DNA of 64,000 bases from Rhizobium sp. NFR03 (GCF_900111275.1 NZ_FOGR01000006.1:124001-188000); one strand, 5' to 3'. Counted from the stretch's first letter, positions 18,476-28,138 are shown. Notes: a model not told the origin generated them from the letters alone. Numbers and translations are program-made.

Positions 18476-19111
18476 ATGCGAATGAAAGGTTTCGGGGCGC
18501 TTTTCCTGGCTGCTCTCGCAGGTTTGATCGCGGCGACCCCGCTTCAGGCCGCGCCCATCGAGATCGTCGGCTTCGGCGACAGCCTGATGGCCGGCTATCA
18601 GCTGCCGCCGGACGATGCGTTTCCCGCGCGGCTGGAGAAGGCCCTGCGCGACAAGGGCCATGACGTTTCCATCTCCAATGCCGGCGTGTCCGGCGATACC
18701 ACATCGGGCGGTCTCGCCCGCATCGACTGGTCCGTCCCGGACGGCACCAAGGGTGTCATCCTGGAACTGGGCGCAAACGACGCGTTGCGTGGCATTCCGC
18801 CGGAAGAGAGCCGCAAGAACCTGGTGGCGATGATCGAGAAGCTGAAGGCACGCGGTATTGGCGTGCTTCTGGTCGGCATGCTGGCACCGCCGAACATGGG
18901 TGGTGAATATGCCGACCGCTTCAATCCGATCTATCCGGAACTCGCCAAGACCTATGGCGTCCCGCTCTACCCTTTCTTCCTCGATGGCGTCGTGGAGGAT
19001 GCGGGCCTGAAGATCGAGGACGGCATGCATCCGAACCCCAAGGGCGTTGGCGTCATGGTGGAGCGGATGCTGCCGGTGGTGGAAAGCTTCGTCGAGGGAT
19101 TGCCGAAATGA
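18476..19111 (+). CDS. tesA: Periplasmic SGNH esterase (TesA / acyl-CoA thioesterase I-like)
   Basis: This 211-residue protein has a signal peptide of about 25 residues (GALFLAALAGLIAATPLQA) followed by the four SGNH blocks: GFGDSLMAGYQ (nucleophile Ser), GVSGDTTSGG, LELGANDALRG and the C-terminal DGMHPN with the Asp/His pair. Enzymes of this family hydrolyse acyl thioesters, lysophospholipids or aryl esters in the periplasm. AGGAGCGG just upstream of 18476 supports the start. It is divergent from the ABC pair, a recurrent arrangement. Confidence 0.9.
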   Translation: MRMKGFGALFLAALAGLIAATPLQAAPIEIVGFGDSLMAGYQLPPDDAFPARLEKALRDKGHDVSISNAGVSGDTTSGGLARIDWSVPDGTKGVILELGANDALRGIPPEESRKNLVAMIEKLKARGIGVLLVGMLAPPNMGGEYADRFNPIYPELAKTYGVPLYPFFLDGVVEDAGLKIEDGMHPNPKGVGVMVERMLPVVESFVEGLPK

Positions 19112-19278
19112 TCCGAAGGACCGATCCGGCTAGAGCTTGCCACGCCGTCAGGCGTTCAGCGGGCGTTAATCACCGTTGGACAAATATTGCGGGTGTGAAT
19201 TTGTAGTTGCCTGCCGCGGCGCGTCGTGGTCGGCTGTGATGTCTGCAAGAGGTGTTTGCAAGATTCGGGGAGCTCGTC

Positions 19279-19869
19279 ATGCCGAGACTGTTTACCGCCC
19301 TCGAAATCCCGCGTAATGCGGCGATGAGCCTGTCTCTGCTGCGTGGAGGCCTTCCTGGCGCGCGCTGGATCGACGTCGAGAACTACCACATCACCCTCCG
19401 CTTCATCGGCGATGTCGACAACCGCACGGCCGATGAGATCGTGGATCGCCTCGACCGGATCGAGCGACCGGAATTCCAGCTTCAACTTATGGGAACCGGC
19501 GCCTTCGGCTCCAAGAAGCCGCATTCCGTCTGGGCCGGCGTGACCAATCCCCCCGAACTGATGGCGTTGCAGGCCGAGATCGAGCGCCTATGCCAGCGTC
19601 TCGGTCTTCCCGCCGACCCGCGAAAGTTCACGCCGCATGTCACCCTGGCGCGTCTGCGTTCCTCGCGCGTCGATGACGTCGTGCATTACCTCTCCGGACG
19701 CGGCGGCTTTTTTACCAATCCGTTCACCGTTTCCCGTTTCGTGCTCCTGTCCTCGCGTGATTCGGTCGGCGGCGGCCCCTACCTGACGGAAGACGTGTTC
19801 GAGCTGCACGAGCCACCCTCTTCCGCCTTTGCGAAGGGCGCGGAACAGGCTGGCAAGGGCATGCTCTGA
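19279..19869 (+). CDS. thpR: RNA 2',3'-cyclic phosphodiesterase / 2'-5' RNA ligase
   Basis: This 196-residue member of the 2H phosphoesterase family has both catalytic HxTL motifs, YHITLRFIG (about residue 36) and [10 protein letters not shown] (about residue 121), which supply two histidines and two threonines. It opens 2',3'-cyclic phosphates and can join or split 2'-5' bonds in RNA. The ATG at 19279 ([10 protein letters not shown]) is the family start; an earlier ATG at 19252 is in frame but less likely. Confidence 0.93.
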   Translation: MPRLFTALEIPRNAAMSLSLLRGGLPGARWIDVENYHITLRFIGDVDNRTADEIVDRLDRIERPEFQLQLMGTGAFGSKKPHSVWAGVTNPPELMALQAEIERLCQRLGLPADPRKFTPHVTLARLRSSRVDDVVHYLSGRGGFFTNPFTVSRFVLLSSRDSVGGGPYLTEDVFELHEPPSSAFAKGAEQAGKGML

Positions 19870-19915
19870 CCGCGCGGCATCAATTGCTGCCCATGGATCG
19901 ATGAAGGTGACCGGC

Positions 19916-20224
19916 ATGACCAAACGCGACAGACTGAACGCCGACGACATCGCAGCAGGTCTTTCGGGCCTTTCCGGCTGGTCCCTGTCGGAAGATGGCT
20001 CGGCCATCGAGAAGACCTACCGCTTCCCATCCTTCGTGGAGGCCTTCGGCTTCATGAGCCAGAGCGCACTTGCAGCGGAGAAGCTCGATCATCACCCGGA
20101 ATGGTTCAACGTCTATAATCGGGTCGATGTGAAGCTGACGACGCATACCGCTCAAGGCGTGACGGCACTCGACCTTGCGCTTGCCGCACGCATGGAAGCT
20201 GCGGCATCTCCCGCACGTTCATGA
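19916..20224 (+). CDS. phhB: Pterin-4a-carbinolamine dehydratase
   Basis: This 102-residue protein has the family core with the catalytic histidines in [14 protein letters not shown]. It dehydrates the carbinolamine pterin formed by phenylalanine hydroxylase, and some homologues support molybdopterin or folate metabolism. The ATG at 19916 has AAGGTG at about 7 bases; the ATG at 19901 lacks a ribosome site. No phenylalanine hydroxylase gene is nearby in the window. Confidence 0.93.
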   Translation: MTKRDRLNADDIAAGLSGLSGWSLSEDGSAIEKTYRFPSFVEAFGFMSQSALAAEKLDHHPEWFNVYNRVDVKLTTHTAQGVTALDLALAARMEAAASPARS

Positions 20225-20325
20225 CGTCCGTTTGACCATGACGATCGTTTGAATTGCCCGAATGTTCTCCCATATCAGGTCCTATCGAGCCCGATCAGGG
20301 ATGACAAACAGGCGAGGTCAGGCAC

Positions 20326-20724
20326 ATGAAAGCGGAAACGACGATGGACGAGGTCAAGATCGGCGAAATTCTCCTGCCGGGCGACCGCAGCGAGCAGGAA
20401 TCGAAGGCGCAGAAGGTTCGCCGCCGGTTCTGGCCGACCCTCAAGCGAGCCGTCCGCCAGGTTCCTTTCAGCCGCGATCTCGTTGCCGCCTATTACTGCG
20501 CGATGGATCCTGCGACGCCATTGCGCACCCGTGGTATCCTTCTCGGAGCACTGGCCTACTTCGTCATGCCCTTCGACGTCCTGCCCGACGTGCTCGCCAT
20601 GGTCGGGTTTTCCGACGATATCGCGGTCCTGACGGCGGCTTTCGCAGCCATCAGTGGACAGATCAAGGAAGAACATTACGGCAAGGCGGACACGGCTCTC
20701 AGCGAGGAAGGCCTTCCCGCCTGA
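20326..20724 (+). CDS. DUF1232 (YkvA-like) membrane protein
   Basis: This 132-residue protein carries the DUF1232 core, with a membrane-dipping helix and the signature ILLGALAYFVMPFDVLPDVL followed by GFSDDIAVLTAAF. The N-terminus is charged and cytoplasmic. Family function is unknown. It ends 20 bases before the convergent sigma factor gene. Confidence 0.88.
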   Translation: MKAETTMDEVKIGEILLPGDRSEQESKAQKVRRRFWPTLKRAVRQVPFSRDLVAAYYCAMDPATPLRTRGILLGALAYFVMPFDVLPDVLAMVGFSDDIAVLTAAFAAISGQIKEEHYGKADTALSEEGLPA

Positions 20725-20744
20725 CGTCATGAGGTCGGAAACCG

Positions 20745-21317
20745 CTATTCCGTGCCATCGATGCCGTCATCGTGAAGAAGCGTGCGGAGCTTCCCGAAGG
20801 CCAGCCTGATCCGCGACTTCACCGTGCCCAGAGGCAAGCCTGTCGATGCGGCGATTTCCGAATGCGACTGGCCGAAAAAGAACGCGAGCTGGATCAGCTT
20901 CACCTGCTCGCTCGGAAGCTTGGCAAGCGCCACGCGCACCACGTCCTCCCGATCACCGCTCTGGACGAGCTCGTCAGGCGCCGGCGGCGAGGACGGCAGG
21001 AGAAGCGGATCCTTCTCGTCCAATTTGCGGGTTAACTGCCGCCGGGCGGCGTCGATACGCCTGTTTCTCGCGATTCTGAAGAGCCAGGTGGACAGCGAGG
21101 ACTTCTCGGCATCGTAGAGATCGGCCTTGTGCCAGAGGACGATCATCACCTCCTGCACGATCTCCTCCGCCTCATTGGCAGGCGTATTCTGTCGCAGCAG
21201 AAAGGACTTCAGCCGGGGAGCAAAAAAATGAAACAGTTCGGCGAAGGCGGCCTGGTCCCGCTCTTTCGCGACGGCATCCGCCAGCCCTGCGAAATGCTGT
21301 CTCGCGTCCCCTGTCAT
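20745..21317 (-). CDS. ECF RNA polymerase sigma factor, RpoE (ChrR-associated type)-like
   Basis: This 190-residue protein has sigma region 2 (AAFAELFHFFAPRLKSFL ... STWLFRIARNRRID) and region 4 (SEIAASTGLPLGTVKSRIRLA) joined by an acidic linker. The sequence most resembles the RpoE group whose anti-sigma factor is the zinc protein ChrR (Rhodobacter sphaeroides type). The frame runs upstream to a TTG at 21365, but the ATG at 21317 is the more likely start. No anti-sigma gene follows: the next gene downstream is on the opposite strand. Redox or singlet-oxygen control is the family precedent, not shown here. Confidence 0.88.
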   Translation of the reverse strand: MTGDARQHFAGLADAVAKERDQAAFAELFHFFAPRLKSFLLRQNTPANEAEEIVQEVMIVLWHKADLYDAEKSSLSTWLFRIARNRRIDAARRQLTRKLDEKDPLLLPSSPPAPDELVQSGDREDVVRVALAKLPSEQVKLIQLAFFFGQSHSEIAASTGLPLGTVKSRIRLAFGKLRTLLHDDGIDGTE

Positions 21318-21766
21318 GCCTGCCTTCAGGGCCTCCGAGCCCAAGATTTGGTGTATGTCGAACAACAGGTAAAGCTCATTCTGGAAACGTCAAACTGTTG
21401 CCCGATTCTTTGTGACATTAGCGGCAATTGGGGTGAATTTATCACAAAATCGGACCGTCTCCGAACTTACCAGACTCATCGAATGCTGAAAACAGCCGCA
21501 CGCTGCGGAGGTCAATGGCGCTTCGAATCTCTCGCCCCGATAGGACGAACAGGCTGTCTGAGAGCGACATGCAAGACGAAGGCGACGAAATCCGTCGTCG
21601 CGGACGATGCTCGGCGCGCCGGAGGCGTACCGTTTCGCACGTTCCCGCCTTATTCTTGTGGTGTTGACGGTTTGGTAACCTGAATGAAGTCACAATAAAT
21701 GTAATCGCGACCATGCATCGCCCGGCATCGGACGGGCGCTGGCAGCAAGACAACCGGCAGGACAAG
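21318..21766. promoter_or_regulatory. Divergent spacer between the ECF sigma and IalB genes
   Basis: About 450 bases without a convincing gene. The half next to the sigma gene is AT-richer, and a run near 21430-21450 contains TTTATCACAAAAT. A minus-strand open frame crosses the middle, but its residue pattern lacks known motifs. The segment must contain promoters for both flanking genes; no clear -35/-10 pair was assigned. Confidence 0.35.
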
Positions 21767-22270
21767 ATGTTTGTAAGACAGCTCTCAACCGCAATCGCAC
21801 TCCTTCTCGCTGGCGCAGGCATCGCTTCGGCACAGTCTCCGACGCGGATCCAGCAGTTCAACGCCTGGGGAGCCTATTCGTACCAGTCGGGCAAGTCGAA
21901 GGTCTGCTACGTCCTGTCGGTACCGAAGGAGAAGAGCCCCGCCAATGTAGACCACGGCGATATCTTCTTCCTGGTCTCCCAGCGTCCGGGACAGAACATC
22001 TCCTACGAGCCGCAGGCCATGATGGGCTACGCCCTTCAGGAAAATTCCAAGGTCACCGTCACGATCGACGCCAAGAACTTCACGCTCTTCACCAAGGGCA
22101 ACTCCGCCTGGGTCGAGAACGCTGCCGAAGAGCCGGCGCTCGTCGCCGCCATGAAGGTCGGCAAGGCCATGTCCGTCGTCGCGAAATCGCGCAAGGGAAC
22201 ACAGACCAACTATTCCTACTCGCTCTCCGGCATCTCGGCTGCGCTGAAGCAGATCGAAAGCTGCAAGTAG
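21767..22270 (+). CDS. Invasion-associated locus B (IalB) family exported protein
   Basis: This 167-residue protein has a signal peptide (QLSTAIALLLAGAGIASAQS) and the IalB fold residues, including the early cysteine in KVCYVLSVPKEKSP and the terminal cysteine in QIESCK that probably form a disulfide. IalB proteins are periplasmic or surface proteins named for Bartonella invasion, but they occur throughout free-living rhizobia. An upstream ATG at 21713 is in frame; 21767 gives the normal signal sequence. Confidence 0.87.
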   Translation: MFVRQLSTAIALLLAGAGIASAQSPTRIQQFNAWGAYSYQSGKSKVCYVLSVPKEKSPANVDHGDIFFLVSQRPGQNISYEPQAMMGYALQENSKVTVTIDAKNFTLFTKGNSAWVENAAEEPALVAAMKVGKAMSVVAKSRKGTQTNYSYSLSGISAALKQIESCK

Positions 22271-22294
22271 GCACATCTGCGAAATGGATCGACC

Positions 22295-22320
22295 AAAGGC
22301 CGGCTTCGCCGGCCTTTATC
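22295..22320 (+). terminator. Intrinsic terminator of the IalB gene
   Basis: The stem AAAGGCCGGC/GCCGGCCTTT with a TTC loop is perfect and begins 25 bases after the stop. The symmetrical A and T ends could allow it to work in both directions. Confidence 0.85.
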
Positions 22321-22547
22321 GTTTGCGTATCGCTGTATCCGCATGAGCGACGTCCCGGCGTCGAGCCGTAGAGGTGACGTCCGGGCAAATTCGTGCTAGA
22401 GGCCGCATCAACGACATGCAGCACGGGTGAGACGCTCCTCGTGCGCACCATATAAGCTTGGCTCCCGTTTCGCTCTTCGCCCCTCTCGTCCAAACGACGG
22501 GGAACCGTTCGGCGTTGCGGGCGAAGTTGCGACAGGAACACTGTGTG

Positions 22548-23777
22548 ATGACCGACATCCTTTCCCTCGACCGCCCCGCACGCCCGGCGAGCCGACCGGC
22601 AGCACTGCAGGAAATGCCGTCCCTTATCGGCCTGACCCGCGAAGAAATGGGCAAGGCGCTCGCCGCCGTCGGCGTGGCCGACCGGCAGGTGAAGATGCGC
22701 GTCAGCCAGCTCTGGCACTGGCTCTACGTTCGCGGCGTGTCGGATTTCGACCATATGACGAACGTCTCCAAGGACATGCGAGAGACGCTGAAGCGGCATT
22801 TCACCATCGCTCGACCAGAGGTGGTCGAGGAACAGATCTCCACGGACGGAACGCGGAAATGGCTGCTGCGCTTTCCGGCCCGCGGCGCCGGGCGTCCGGT
22901 CGAGATCGAGACGGTGTACATTCCCGAAGAAGGCCGGGGAACGCTCTGCATTTCCAGCCAGGTCGGCTGCACGCTCACCTGTTCCTTCTGCCACACCGGC
23001 ACACAGAAGCTCGTGCGCAACCTGACGGCGGAAGAGATCCTCGCGCAGCTGCTGCTGGCTCGCGACCGGCTCGGCGACTTTCCCGATCGAGACACGCCCC
23101 CTGGCACGATCGCGCCGGCCGAAGGCCGCAAGGTCTCGAACGTCGTGATGATGGGGATGGGAGAGCCGCTCTACAACTTCGAGAGCGTCAAGACCGCCCT
23201 CCTGATCGCGACCGATGGCGATGGCCTGTCGCTGTCGAAGCGCCGCGTGACGCTGTCGACATCCGGCATCGTGCCGGAAATCTATCGCACCGGCGAAGAA
23301 ATCGGCGTCATGCTGGCGATCTCGCTCCATGCCGTGCGTGACGACCTGCGCGACATGCTCGTTCCGATCAACAAGAAATATCCGCTGAAAGACCTCATGG
23401 AGGCCTGCCGCGCCTATCCAGGCCTCTCCAACGCCCGCCGCATCACGTTCGAATATGTGATGCTCGAAGGCGTCAACGACAGTCTCGAAGATGCCAAGGA
23501 GCTGGTGAAGCTGCTGAAGGGCGTGCCCGCCAAGATCAACCTCATCCCGTTCAACCCCTGGCCCGGCACGAACTACCAGTGTTCGTCCTGGGAGCAGATC
23601 GAGACGTTTGCCGACTTCATTAATGCCGCCGGCTACGCCTCTCCCATCCGTACCCCGCGCGGCCGCGATATCCTTGCCGCCTGCGGGCAGCTGAAGTCGG
23701 AATCCGAGCGTATGCGCAAGGTCGACCGGATGGCTTTCGAAGCGATGATGATCGCCAATCACGGCGCCGACGATTGA
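22548..23777 (+). CDS. rlmN: Dual-specificity 23S rRNA/tRNA adenine-C2 methyltransferase RlmN
   Basis: This 409-residue radical-SAM enzyme methylates A2503 of 23S rRNA and A37 of some tRNAs. The cluster motif [11 protein letters not shown], the SAM-binding GMGEPLYNF and the C-terminal methyl-carrying cysteine in [11 protein letters not shown] are all visible. The ATG at 22548 has AGGAACA about 8 bases upstream; the open frame continues to 22458 without family similarity. Two very small membrane-protein genes follow at once. Confidence 0.96.
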   Translation: MTDILSLDRPARPASRPAALQEMPSLIGLTREEMGKALAAVGVADRQVKMRVSQLWHWLYVRGVSDFDHMTNVSKDMRETLKRHFTIARPEVVEEQISTDGTRKWLLRFPARGAGRPVEIETVYIPEEGRGTLCISSQVGCTLTCSFCHTGTQKLVRNLTAEEILAQLLLARDRLGDFPDRDTPPGTIAPAEGRKVSNVVMMGMGEPLYNFESVKTALLIATDGDGLSLSKRRVTLSTSGIVPEIYRTGEEIGVMLAISLHAVRDDLRDMLVPINKKYPLKDLMEACRAYPGLSNARRITFEYVMLEGVNDSLEDAKELVKLLKGVPAKINLIPFNPWPGTNYQCSSWEQIETFADFINAAGYASPIRTPRGRDILAACGQLKSESERMRKVDRMAFEAMMIANHGADD

Positions 23778-23778
23778 A

Positions 23779-24000
23779 ATGAGCCTGATCCACAACGAGC
23801 GAACGAAGCTGACCGCGACCTATCTGAACGGCGTCGCGATCGCGATCTTCGCCGTTGGCGGCTTTGCACCGGCAATCGGCTGGCTGAACACGGGAACGGC
23901 ACCCGGCATCACCGTCGCCATTATCTGCCTCGTTTGCATTTCGAACTCGGTGGGCCTACATTTCATAGCGCGATCCGTGCTGAAAGGATTGAAGCCATGA
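23779..24000 (+). CDS. Small two-helix membrane protein coupled to rlmN
   Basis: This 73-residue protein is not assigned to a named family. It starts one base after the rlmN stop, so coupling to rlmN translation is likely. Two hydrophobic helices (about residues 17-37 and 43-60) are separated by a short Gly/Thr loop, with a charged N-terminus (NERTKL) and a basic C-terminus (ARSVLKGLKP). That predicts both ends in the cytoplasm. Function unknown; the paired small membrane protein next door is probably its partner. Confidence 0.75.
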   Translation: MSLIHNERTKLTATYLNGVAIAIFAVGGFAPAIGWLNTGTAPGITVAIICLVCISNSVGLHFIARSVLKGLKP

Positions 24001-24116
24001 GCACCGAGCAGTTTCTGACGATGTTGATCATGCCTGTCGGCGGTTTGCTGATTGGATGCCTGATGCTGTTCGTGACGAGAAAAGATCGTCGTCCCGATAG
24101 ATCGTCTTCGAAATAG
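23997..24116 (+). CDS. 39-residue single-helix membrane protein
   Basis: This very short gene overlaps the preceding stop by ATGA. The product has one hydrophobic helix (about residues 6-27, FLTMLIMPVGGLLIGCLMLF) followed by a strongly basic tail with RKDRRPDR, so the tail should be cytoplasmic. The overlap, the start position and the clean membrane topology argue that it is real despite its size. It is not recognised as a known toxin or regulator. Confidence 0.62.
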   Translation: MSTEQFLTMLIMPVGGLLIGCLMLFVTRKDRRPDRSSSK

Positions 24117-24125
24117 CGCAGTTGA

Positions 24126-24767
24126 TCACCGCGCCTGCGTCAGCACGATCTTTACCGCAAACAGCGAAAACACACCGGCAAACACATAATCAATGCTGCG
24201 CATGACGCTCGGTCGTGCCTGAAGCCATCCCGAAAGCCGATCCGCCGTCAGCACGACCGCGATGTTGATCGGCAGCGACACGGCAATCAGGATCAGTCCG
24301 AGCACGATCAGCTTTGTTCTGAGATTCGGATCGCTGGCCGTCACGAACTGCGGCAGGAAGGTCATGAAGAAGATGATGACCTTGGGATTGAGCAGATTGA
24401 CCGATAGACCGGACAGGATGTTCGCCATAGGCGATGCCTTGGGAGCCGCCGTGCGCTTCACCGAAAGGCTCGATCCGTAGCGGACCGCCTGAACGGCGAT
24501 ATAGAGCAGATAGGCGGCACCCCCGGTCTTCAGCACGAAGAAGGCCGTCGGCGACGCCGTGACGAGCGCCGAAACACCGAAGGCGACGAGGAATGTGTGG
24601 ATCAGGCAACCCAGATTGGTCCCCAGACTGACCTGGAACGCTGCTGCTCGGCCCTGAGACAGCGCACGGCTGATCCAGAGCGTCATGTCGGGACCGGGCG
24701 TAATCGCAAGCAAAAGGCTCGCGGCGGCAAAGGCCAGCAGGGTCGGCAGGCTGGGGATGAAGTCCAT
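24126..24767 (-). CDS. LysE/RhtB family amino acid exporter
   Basis: This 213-residue membrane protein has the six-helix LysE/RhtB pattern and the family motif AITPGPDMTLWISRALSQG near the N-terminus, with NLLNPKVIIFFMTFLPQF further on. These exporters remove homoserine, threonine, lysine or related compounds from the cytoplasm. The start at 24767 (MDFIPSLPTLL) is preferred to 24800. It is divergent from tenA; the exported substrate cannot be read from the sequence. Confidence 0.92.
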   Translation of the reverse strand: MDFIPSLPTLLAFAAASLLLAITPGPDMTLWISRALSQGRAAAFQVSLGTNLGCLIHTFLVAFGVSALVTASPTAFFVLKTGGAAYLLYIAVQAVRYGSSLSVKRTAAPKASPMANILSGLSVNLLNPKVIIFFMTFLPQFVTASDPNLRTKLIVLGLILIAVSLPINIAVVLTADRLSGWLQARPSVMRSIDYVFAGVFSLFAVKIVLTQAR

Positions 24768-24864
24768 GGCATCGTCTCGAAGAAGGGTTCTGTGCTTCAT
24801 CAGCTTTTGCAGCTATTCCATCGCAAGGCAAGAACCTCAACAATGCTGACTGAAGGGCTCCCGC

Positions 24865-25527
24865 ATGACATCGTCTTTCGAAATGCTGAAAAGCCGGAAT
24901 GCCGGGGAATGGCAGGCCTATTGCGAGCATGATTTCGTCTGCCGGCTGGGCGCGGGAACGCTCCCCGAAGAGGCCTTCCGTCACTATCTCAAACAGGATT
25001 ACCTCTTCCTCGTCCAGTTCGCCCGCGCCTGGGGTCTTGCTGTCTATAGAAGCCGGGATCTCGACGAAATCCGCCAGGGGCTGGAAAGCTTGAAGGCCAT
25101 CGTCGAGGTCGAGATCGGCCTGCATGTCGGCTATTGTGCCGAGTGGGGCATTTCGGAAAAAGCTCTTGCCGACGTACCGCCTTCGCCGGCGACCCTTGCC
25201 TATACCGGTTACGTTCTGGAAACCGGCCTGCACGGCGACCTCACCGACCTGCACGTAGCGCTTGCGCCCTGCATCATCGGCTATGGCGAGATTGCTCTCT
25301 GGCTTCAGGCCCAACCATTCCTCAAGATGGACGGCAACCCCTACGCTGCATGGATCGAGATGTATGCGAGTGCCGACTATCAGGCGCTCGTTCGGAGCGA
25401 GATCGCCTGGCTGGACCGGCGTCTTGCAAGCCTCGACGAAACAGCCGCCTCGCGTCTCTCCGCAATCTTCGGCAAGGCGACCCGACTGGAAACCGACTTC
25501 TGGCAGATGGGCCTCGACATCACCTGA
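24865..25527 (+). CDS. tenA: TenA family thiaminase II / aminopyrimidine salvage enzyme
   Basis: This all-helical 220-residue protein has the TenA catalytic cysteine at Cys136 in VALAPCIIGYGEI and the conserved Tyr/Glu residues of the pyrimidine pocket. The family hydrolyses aminopyrimidine breakdown products of thiamine for salvage. No thiamine-pyrophosphate riboswitch core is apparent in the 97 bases upstream, and no other thiamine gene is nearby, so regulation by TPP is not supported here. Confidence 0.9.
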   Translation: MTSSFEMLKSRNAGEWQAYCEHDFVCRLGAGTLPEEAFRHYLKQDYLFLVQFARAWGLAVYRSRDLDEIRQGLESLKAIVEVEIGLHVGYCAEWGISEKALADVPPSPATLAYTGYVLETGLHGDLTDLHVALAPCIIGYGEIALWLQAQPFLKMDGNPYAAWIEMYASADYQALVRSEIAWLDRRLASLDETAASRLSAIFGKATRLETDFWQMGLDIT

Positions 25528-25661
25528 GGCGCGCCCTGCTGTCCGCGATTTTCTCCCGGCGCGGGATTTCGGATTTCCGGAATATGCAGTAAGAGTTCCG
25601 CCATTTCGAAGAGATACGGCGCATTCTGCCGCGATTTTTACCCTAGACGGAACGGATCACC

Positions 25662-26885
25662 ATGGCACTTCCCAAAGACGTCAAGAAGGTCGTGCTCGCT
25701 TATTCGGGCGGGCTCGACACCTCCATCATCCTCAAGTGGTTGCAGACGGAACTCGGTGCGGAGGTCGTGACCTTCACAGCCGATCTCGGTCAGGGCGAGG
25801 AGCTGGAGCCGGCGCGCAAGAAGGCCGAGATGATGGGCATCAAGGACATCTTCATCAAGGATGTCCGCGAGGAGTTCGTCCGCGACTTCGTCTTCCCGAT
25901 GTTCCGCGCCAATGCCGTCTATGAAGGCGTCTACCTGCTCGGCACCTCGATCGCCCGCCCGCTAATCTCCAAGCACCTGATCGACATCGCCCGGGAAACC
26001 GGCGCCGACGCGATTGCTCACGGTGCGACCGGCAAGGGCAACGACCAGGTCCGCTTCGAGCTTTCGGCCTATGCGCTCAACCCCGACATCAAGATCATCG
26101 CCCCATGGCGCGACTGGTCGTTCAAAAGCCGCACCGACCTTCTGGAGTTTGCCGAAAAGCACCAGATCCCGGTCGCCAAGGACAAGAAGGGCGAGGCCCC
26201 CTTCTCGGTCGACGCCAACCTTCTGCACTCCTCGTCCGAAGGCAAGGTTCTGGAAGATCCGGCCCTGGAAGCCCCGAACTACGTCTATATGCGCACCATT
26301 TCGCCCGAGGAAGCGCCCGATGTCGCGACCACTGTCAAGATCGGCTTCCGCAAGGGCGATGCCGTCTCCATCGACGGCAAGGAGCTGAGCCCGGCCTCGA
26401 TCCTCACCGCCTTGAACGCGCTCGGCCGCGATAACGGCATCGGCCGTCTCGACCTCGTGGAAAACCGCTTCGTCGGCATGAAGTCGCGCGGCATCTACGA
26501 GACCCCCGGCGGCACGATCCTGCTGGCGGCACACCGCGCCATTGAGAGCATCACGCTCGACCGGGGTGCAGCCCACCTCAAGGACGAGATCATGCCGCGC
26601 TACGCCGAGCTGATCTATTACGGCTTCTGGTTCTCTCCGGAGCGCGACATGCTGCAGGCCCTGATCGACAAGAGCCAGGAGCATGTGGAAGGCGAGGTTA
26701 CGCTGAAGCTCTACAAGGGCAACGTCATGGTCATCGGGCGTGAAAGCGCCAAGTCGCTCTACTCGGACAAGCTCGTCACTTTCGAGGACGATCAGGGCGC
26801 CTATGACCAGAAGGACGCCGCCGGCTTCATCAAGCTCAACGCGCTGCGCCTGCGCACGCTCGCGGCCCGCAACCGCACCAAGTAA
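25662..26885 (+). CDS. argG: Argininosuccinate synthase
   Basis: This 407-residue enzyme joins citrulline and aspartate with ATP in arginine synthesis. The N-type ATP-binding loop [10 protein letters not shown] is at residues 12-21, followed by [13 protein letters not shown] and the substrate-binding [15 protein letters not shown] block. The length matches the family. It stands alone, ended by a strong terminator. Confidence 0.98.
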   Translation: MALPKDVKKVVLAYSGGLDTSIILKWLQTELGAEVVTFTADLGQGEELEPARKKAEMMGIKDIFIKDVREEFVRDFVFPMFRANAVYEGVYLLGTSIARPLISKHLIDIARETGADAIAHGATGKGNDQVRFELSAYALNPDIKIIAPWRDWSFKSRTDLLEFAEKHQIPVAKDKKGEAPFSVDANLLHSSSEGKVLEDPALEAPNYVYMRTISPEEAPDVATTVKIGFRKGDAVSIDGKELSPASILTALNALGRDNGIGRLDLVENRFVGMKSRGIYETPGGTILLAAHRAIESITLDRGAAHLKDEIMPRYAELIYYGFWFSPERDMLQALIDKSQEHVEGEVTLKLYKGNVMVIGRESAKSLYSDKLVTFEDDQGAYDQKDAAGFIKLNALRLRTLAARNRTK

Positions 26886-26895
26886 GCGCATGAAC

Positions 26896-26924
26896 CTGCG
26901 GCCGGGAAACCGGCCGCAGCTTAT
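26896..26924 (+). terminator. Terminator of argG, shared with the convergent MFS gene
   Basis: A perfect 10-base-pair stem CTGCGGCCGG/CCGGCCGCAG with a GAAA tetraloop begins 10 bases after argG and runs into CTTATT. It overlaps the TAA stop of the opposing MFS gene. Confidence 0.85.
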
Positions 26925-28138
26925 TCGGCACGCGTCCCCACGGCATTCTGTGTCAGACGCATGAAGGCGAGATAGGACACGACGGCTTCGAAGCACATCA
27001 GCGGAACGATCGTGCCGAACGCCATCAAAGGCACACCGACGAAGGCCGCTGCCAAACCTCCGATAAACCCGCTCGCCATCTGTATGAAGCCGAGCATGGC
27101 CGACGCAGAGCCGGCAATATGTGGGAACGACTGAAGCGCCGCTGTCGTCATATGCGGCGTCAGGAAGGCGATGCCGAAGCTCGAAAAGGCGATCGGCGCC
27201 ATGACCGAGAGATAGGTCGGGGTCAGCAGATGCGTGGAAAGCGCAATCAGCGCACCGCCGGAAGCGAGCATCGCCAGCCCCACCTGCACCGACCGCTCGC
27301 CCCCGAGCCGTACAGCCGTCAGCCGCAGGCAAACCGACCCGAGAAAATAGAAGCCGGACTGCATGAGCATTCCGAGCCCGAACGCCGTCGGCGACAGGCC
27401 GACCCGGTCGATGAGGATGAACGGCAGCATGGTCGCCTGCGCGTAGAGCGAGCCGATCGCCCCGCCGAGCACGCCTGTGGCTGCCAGAAACCTGACGTCT
27501 CCCAACACCTCCCGATAGGACGAAGCGACGCGATGCGGCCGCGCAAGGGATGGATCCGGCCGTCCCGTTTCCCGCATGAAGACGAGCACGGAGAGAATGA
27601 TCGTCAGCGAGAACGCGATCAGCATCATGAAGATCGCGTGCCATCCGAAGCCGGCCAGAAGCAGCCCGCCGATCGCCGGCGCCATGGCCGGGCCGATCGC
27701 CAGCATGATGCCGATAAGATTCATGATCCGCGATGCCTCGGCGCCCGTGAACTGGTCGCGCACGACGGCGCGCGCCACCGTGATCCCGACAGATGCGCCA
27801 ATGCCCTGTACCAGCCGCCCGGCAAGCAGCCAGGTCACGTCGGGCGCGAGTACGCAGATCAGGCCTCCGATAGCGTTGATGCCGACGAAGAGCAGCGTCG
27901 CATTGCGCCGGCCGAAGGCATCCGAAAACGGGCCCGAGACGAGCTGTGCAACGGAAAAACCGGCGAAATAGACGGTCAGCGTCAGTTTGATCAGCGCTTC
28001 GGTTGAGGAAAAGGCGCTCACCAGCTGCGGCATGGCTGGCGTGTAGATCGACATGGAAATGGGCCCGAGCGTGGCGAGCAAAGCGCCCAGAATGCTGGTG
28101 CGGCGCTCGCTCATTCGCCCACGCGGGGCATCTCTCAT
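26921..28138 (-). CDS. Bcr/CflA family multidrug efflux MFS transporter
   Basis: This 405-residue protein has the 12-helix major facilitator pattern and Bcr/CflA-type blocks: PAMPQLVSAFSSTEALIKLT, the loop 2-3 motif GPFSDAFGRRN and the drug-antiporter motif C region PAMAPAIGGLLL. It exports hydrophobic or cationic toxicants in exchange for protons. The start ATG at 28138 overlaps the MarR stop (ATGA), so it is coexpressed with the upstream regulator; an internal ATG at 28114 is possible. Confidence 0.9.
   Translation of the reverse strand: MRDAPRGRMSERRTSILGALLATLGPISMSIYTPAMPQLVSAFSSTEALIKLTLTVYFAGFSVAQLVSGPFSDAFGRRNATLLFVGINAIGGLICVLAPDVTWLLAGRLVQGIGASVGITVARAVVRDQFTGAEASRIMNLIGIMLAIGPAMAPAIGGLLLAGFGWHAIFMMLIAFSLTIILSVLVFMRETGRPDPSLARPHRVASSYREVLGDVRFLAATGVLGGAIGSLYAQATMLPFILIDRVGLSPTAFGLGMLMQSGFYFLGSVCLRLTAVRLGGERSVQVGLAMLASGGALIALSTHLLTPTYLSVMAPIAFSSFGIAFLTPHMTTAALQSFPHIAGSASAMLGFIQMASGFIGGLAAAFVGVPLMAFGTIVPLMCFEAVVSYLAFMRLTQNAVGTRAE

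Noticed and set aside
24768-24864. TPP riboswitch upstream of tenA
   Set aside because: The conserved CTGAGA and the second-domain core are not present in the short spacer.
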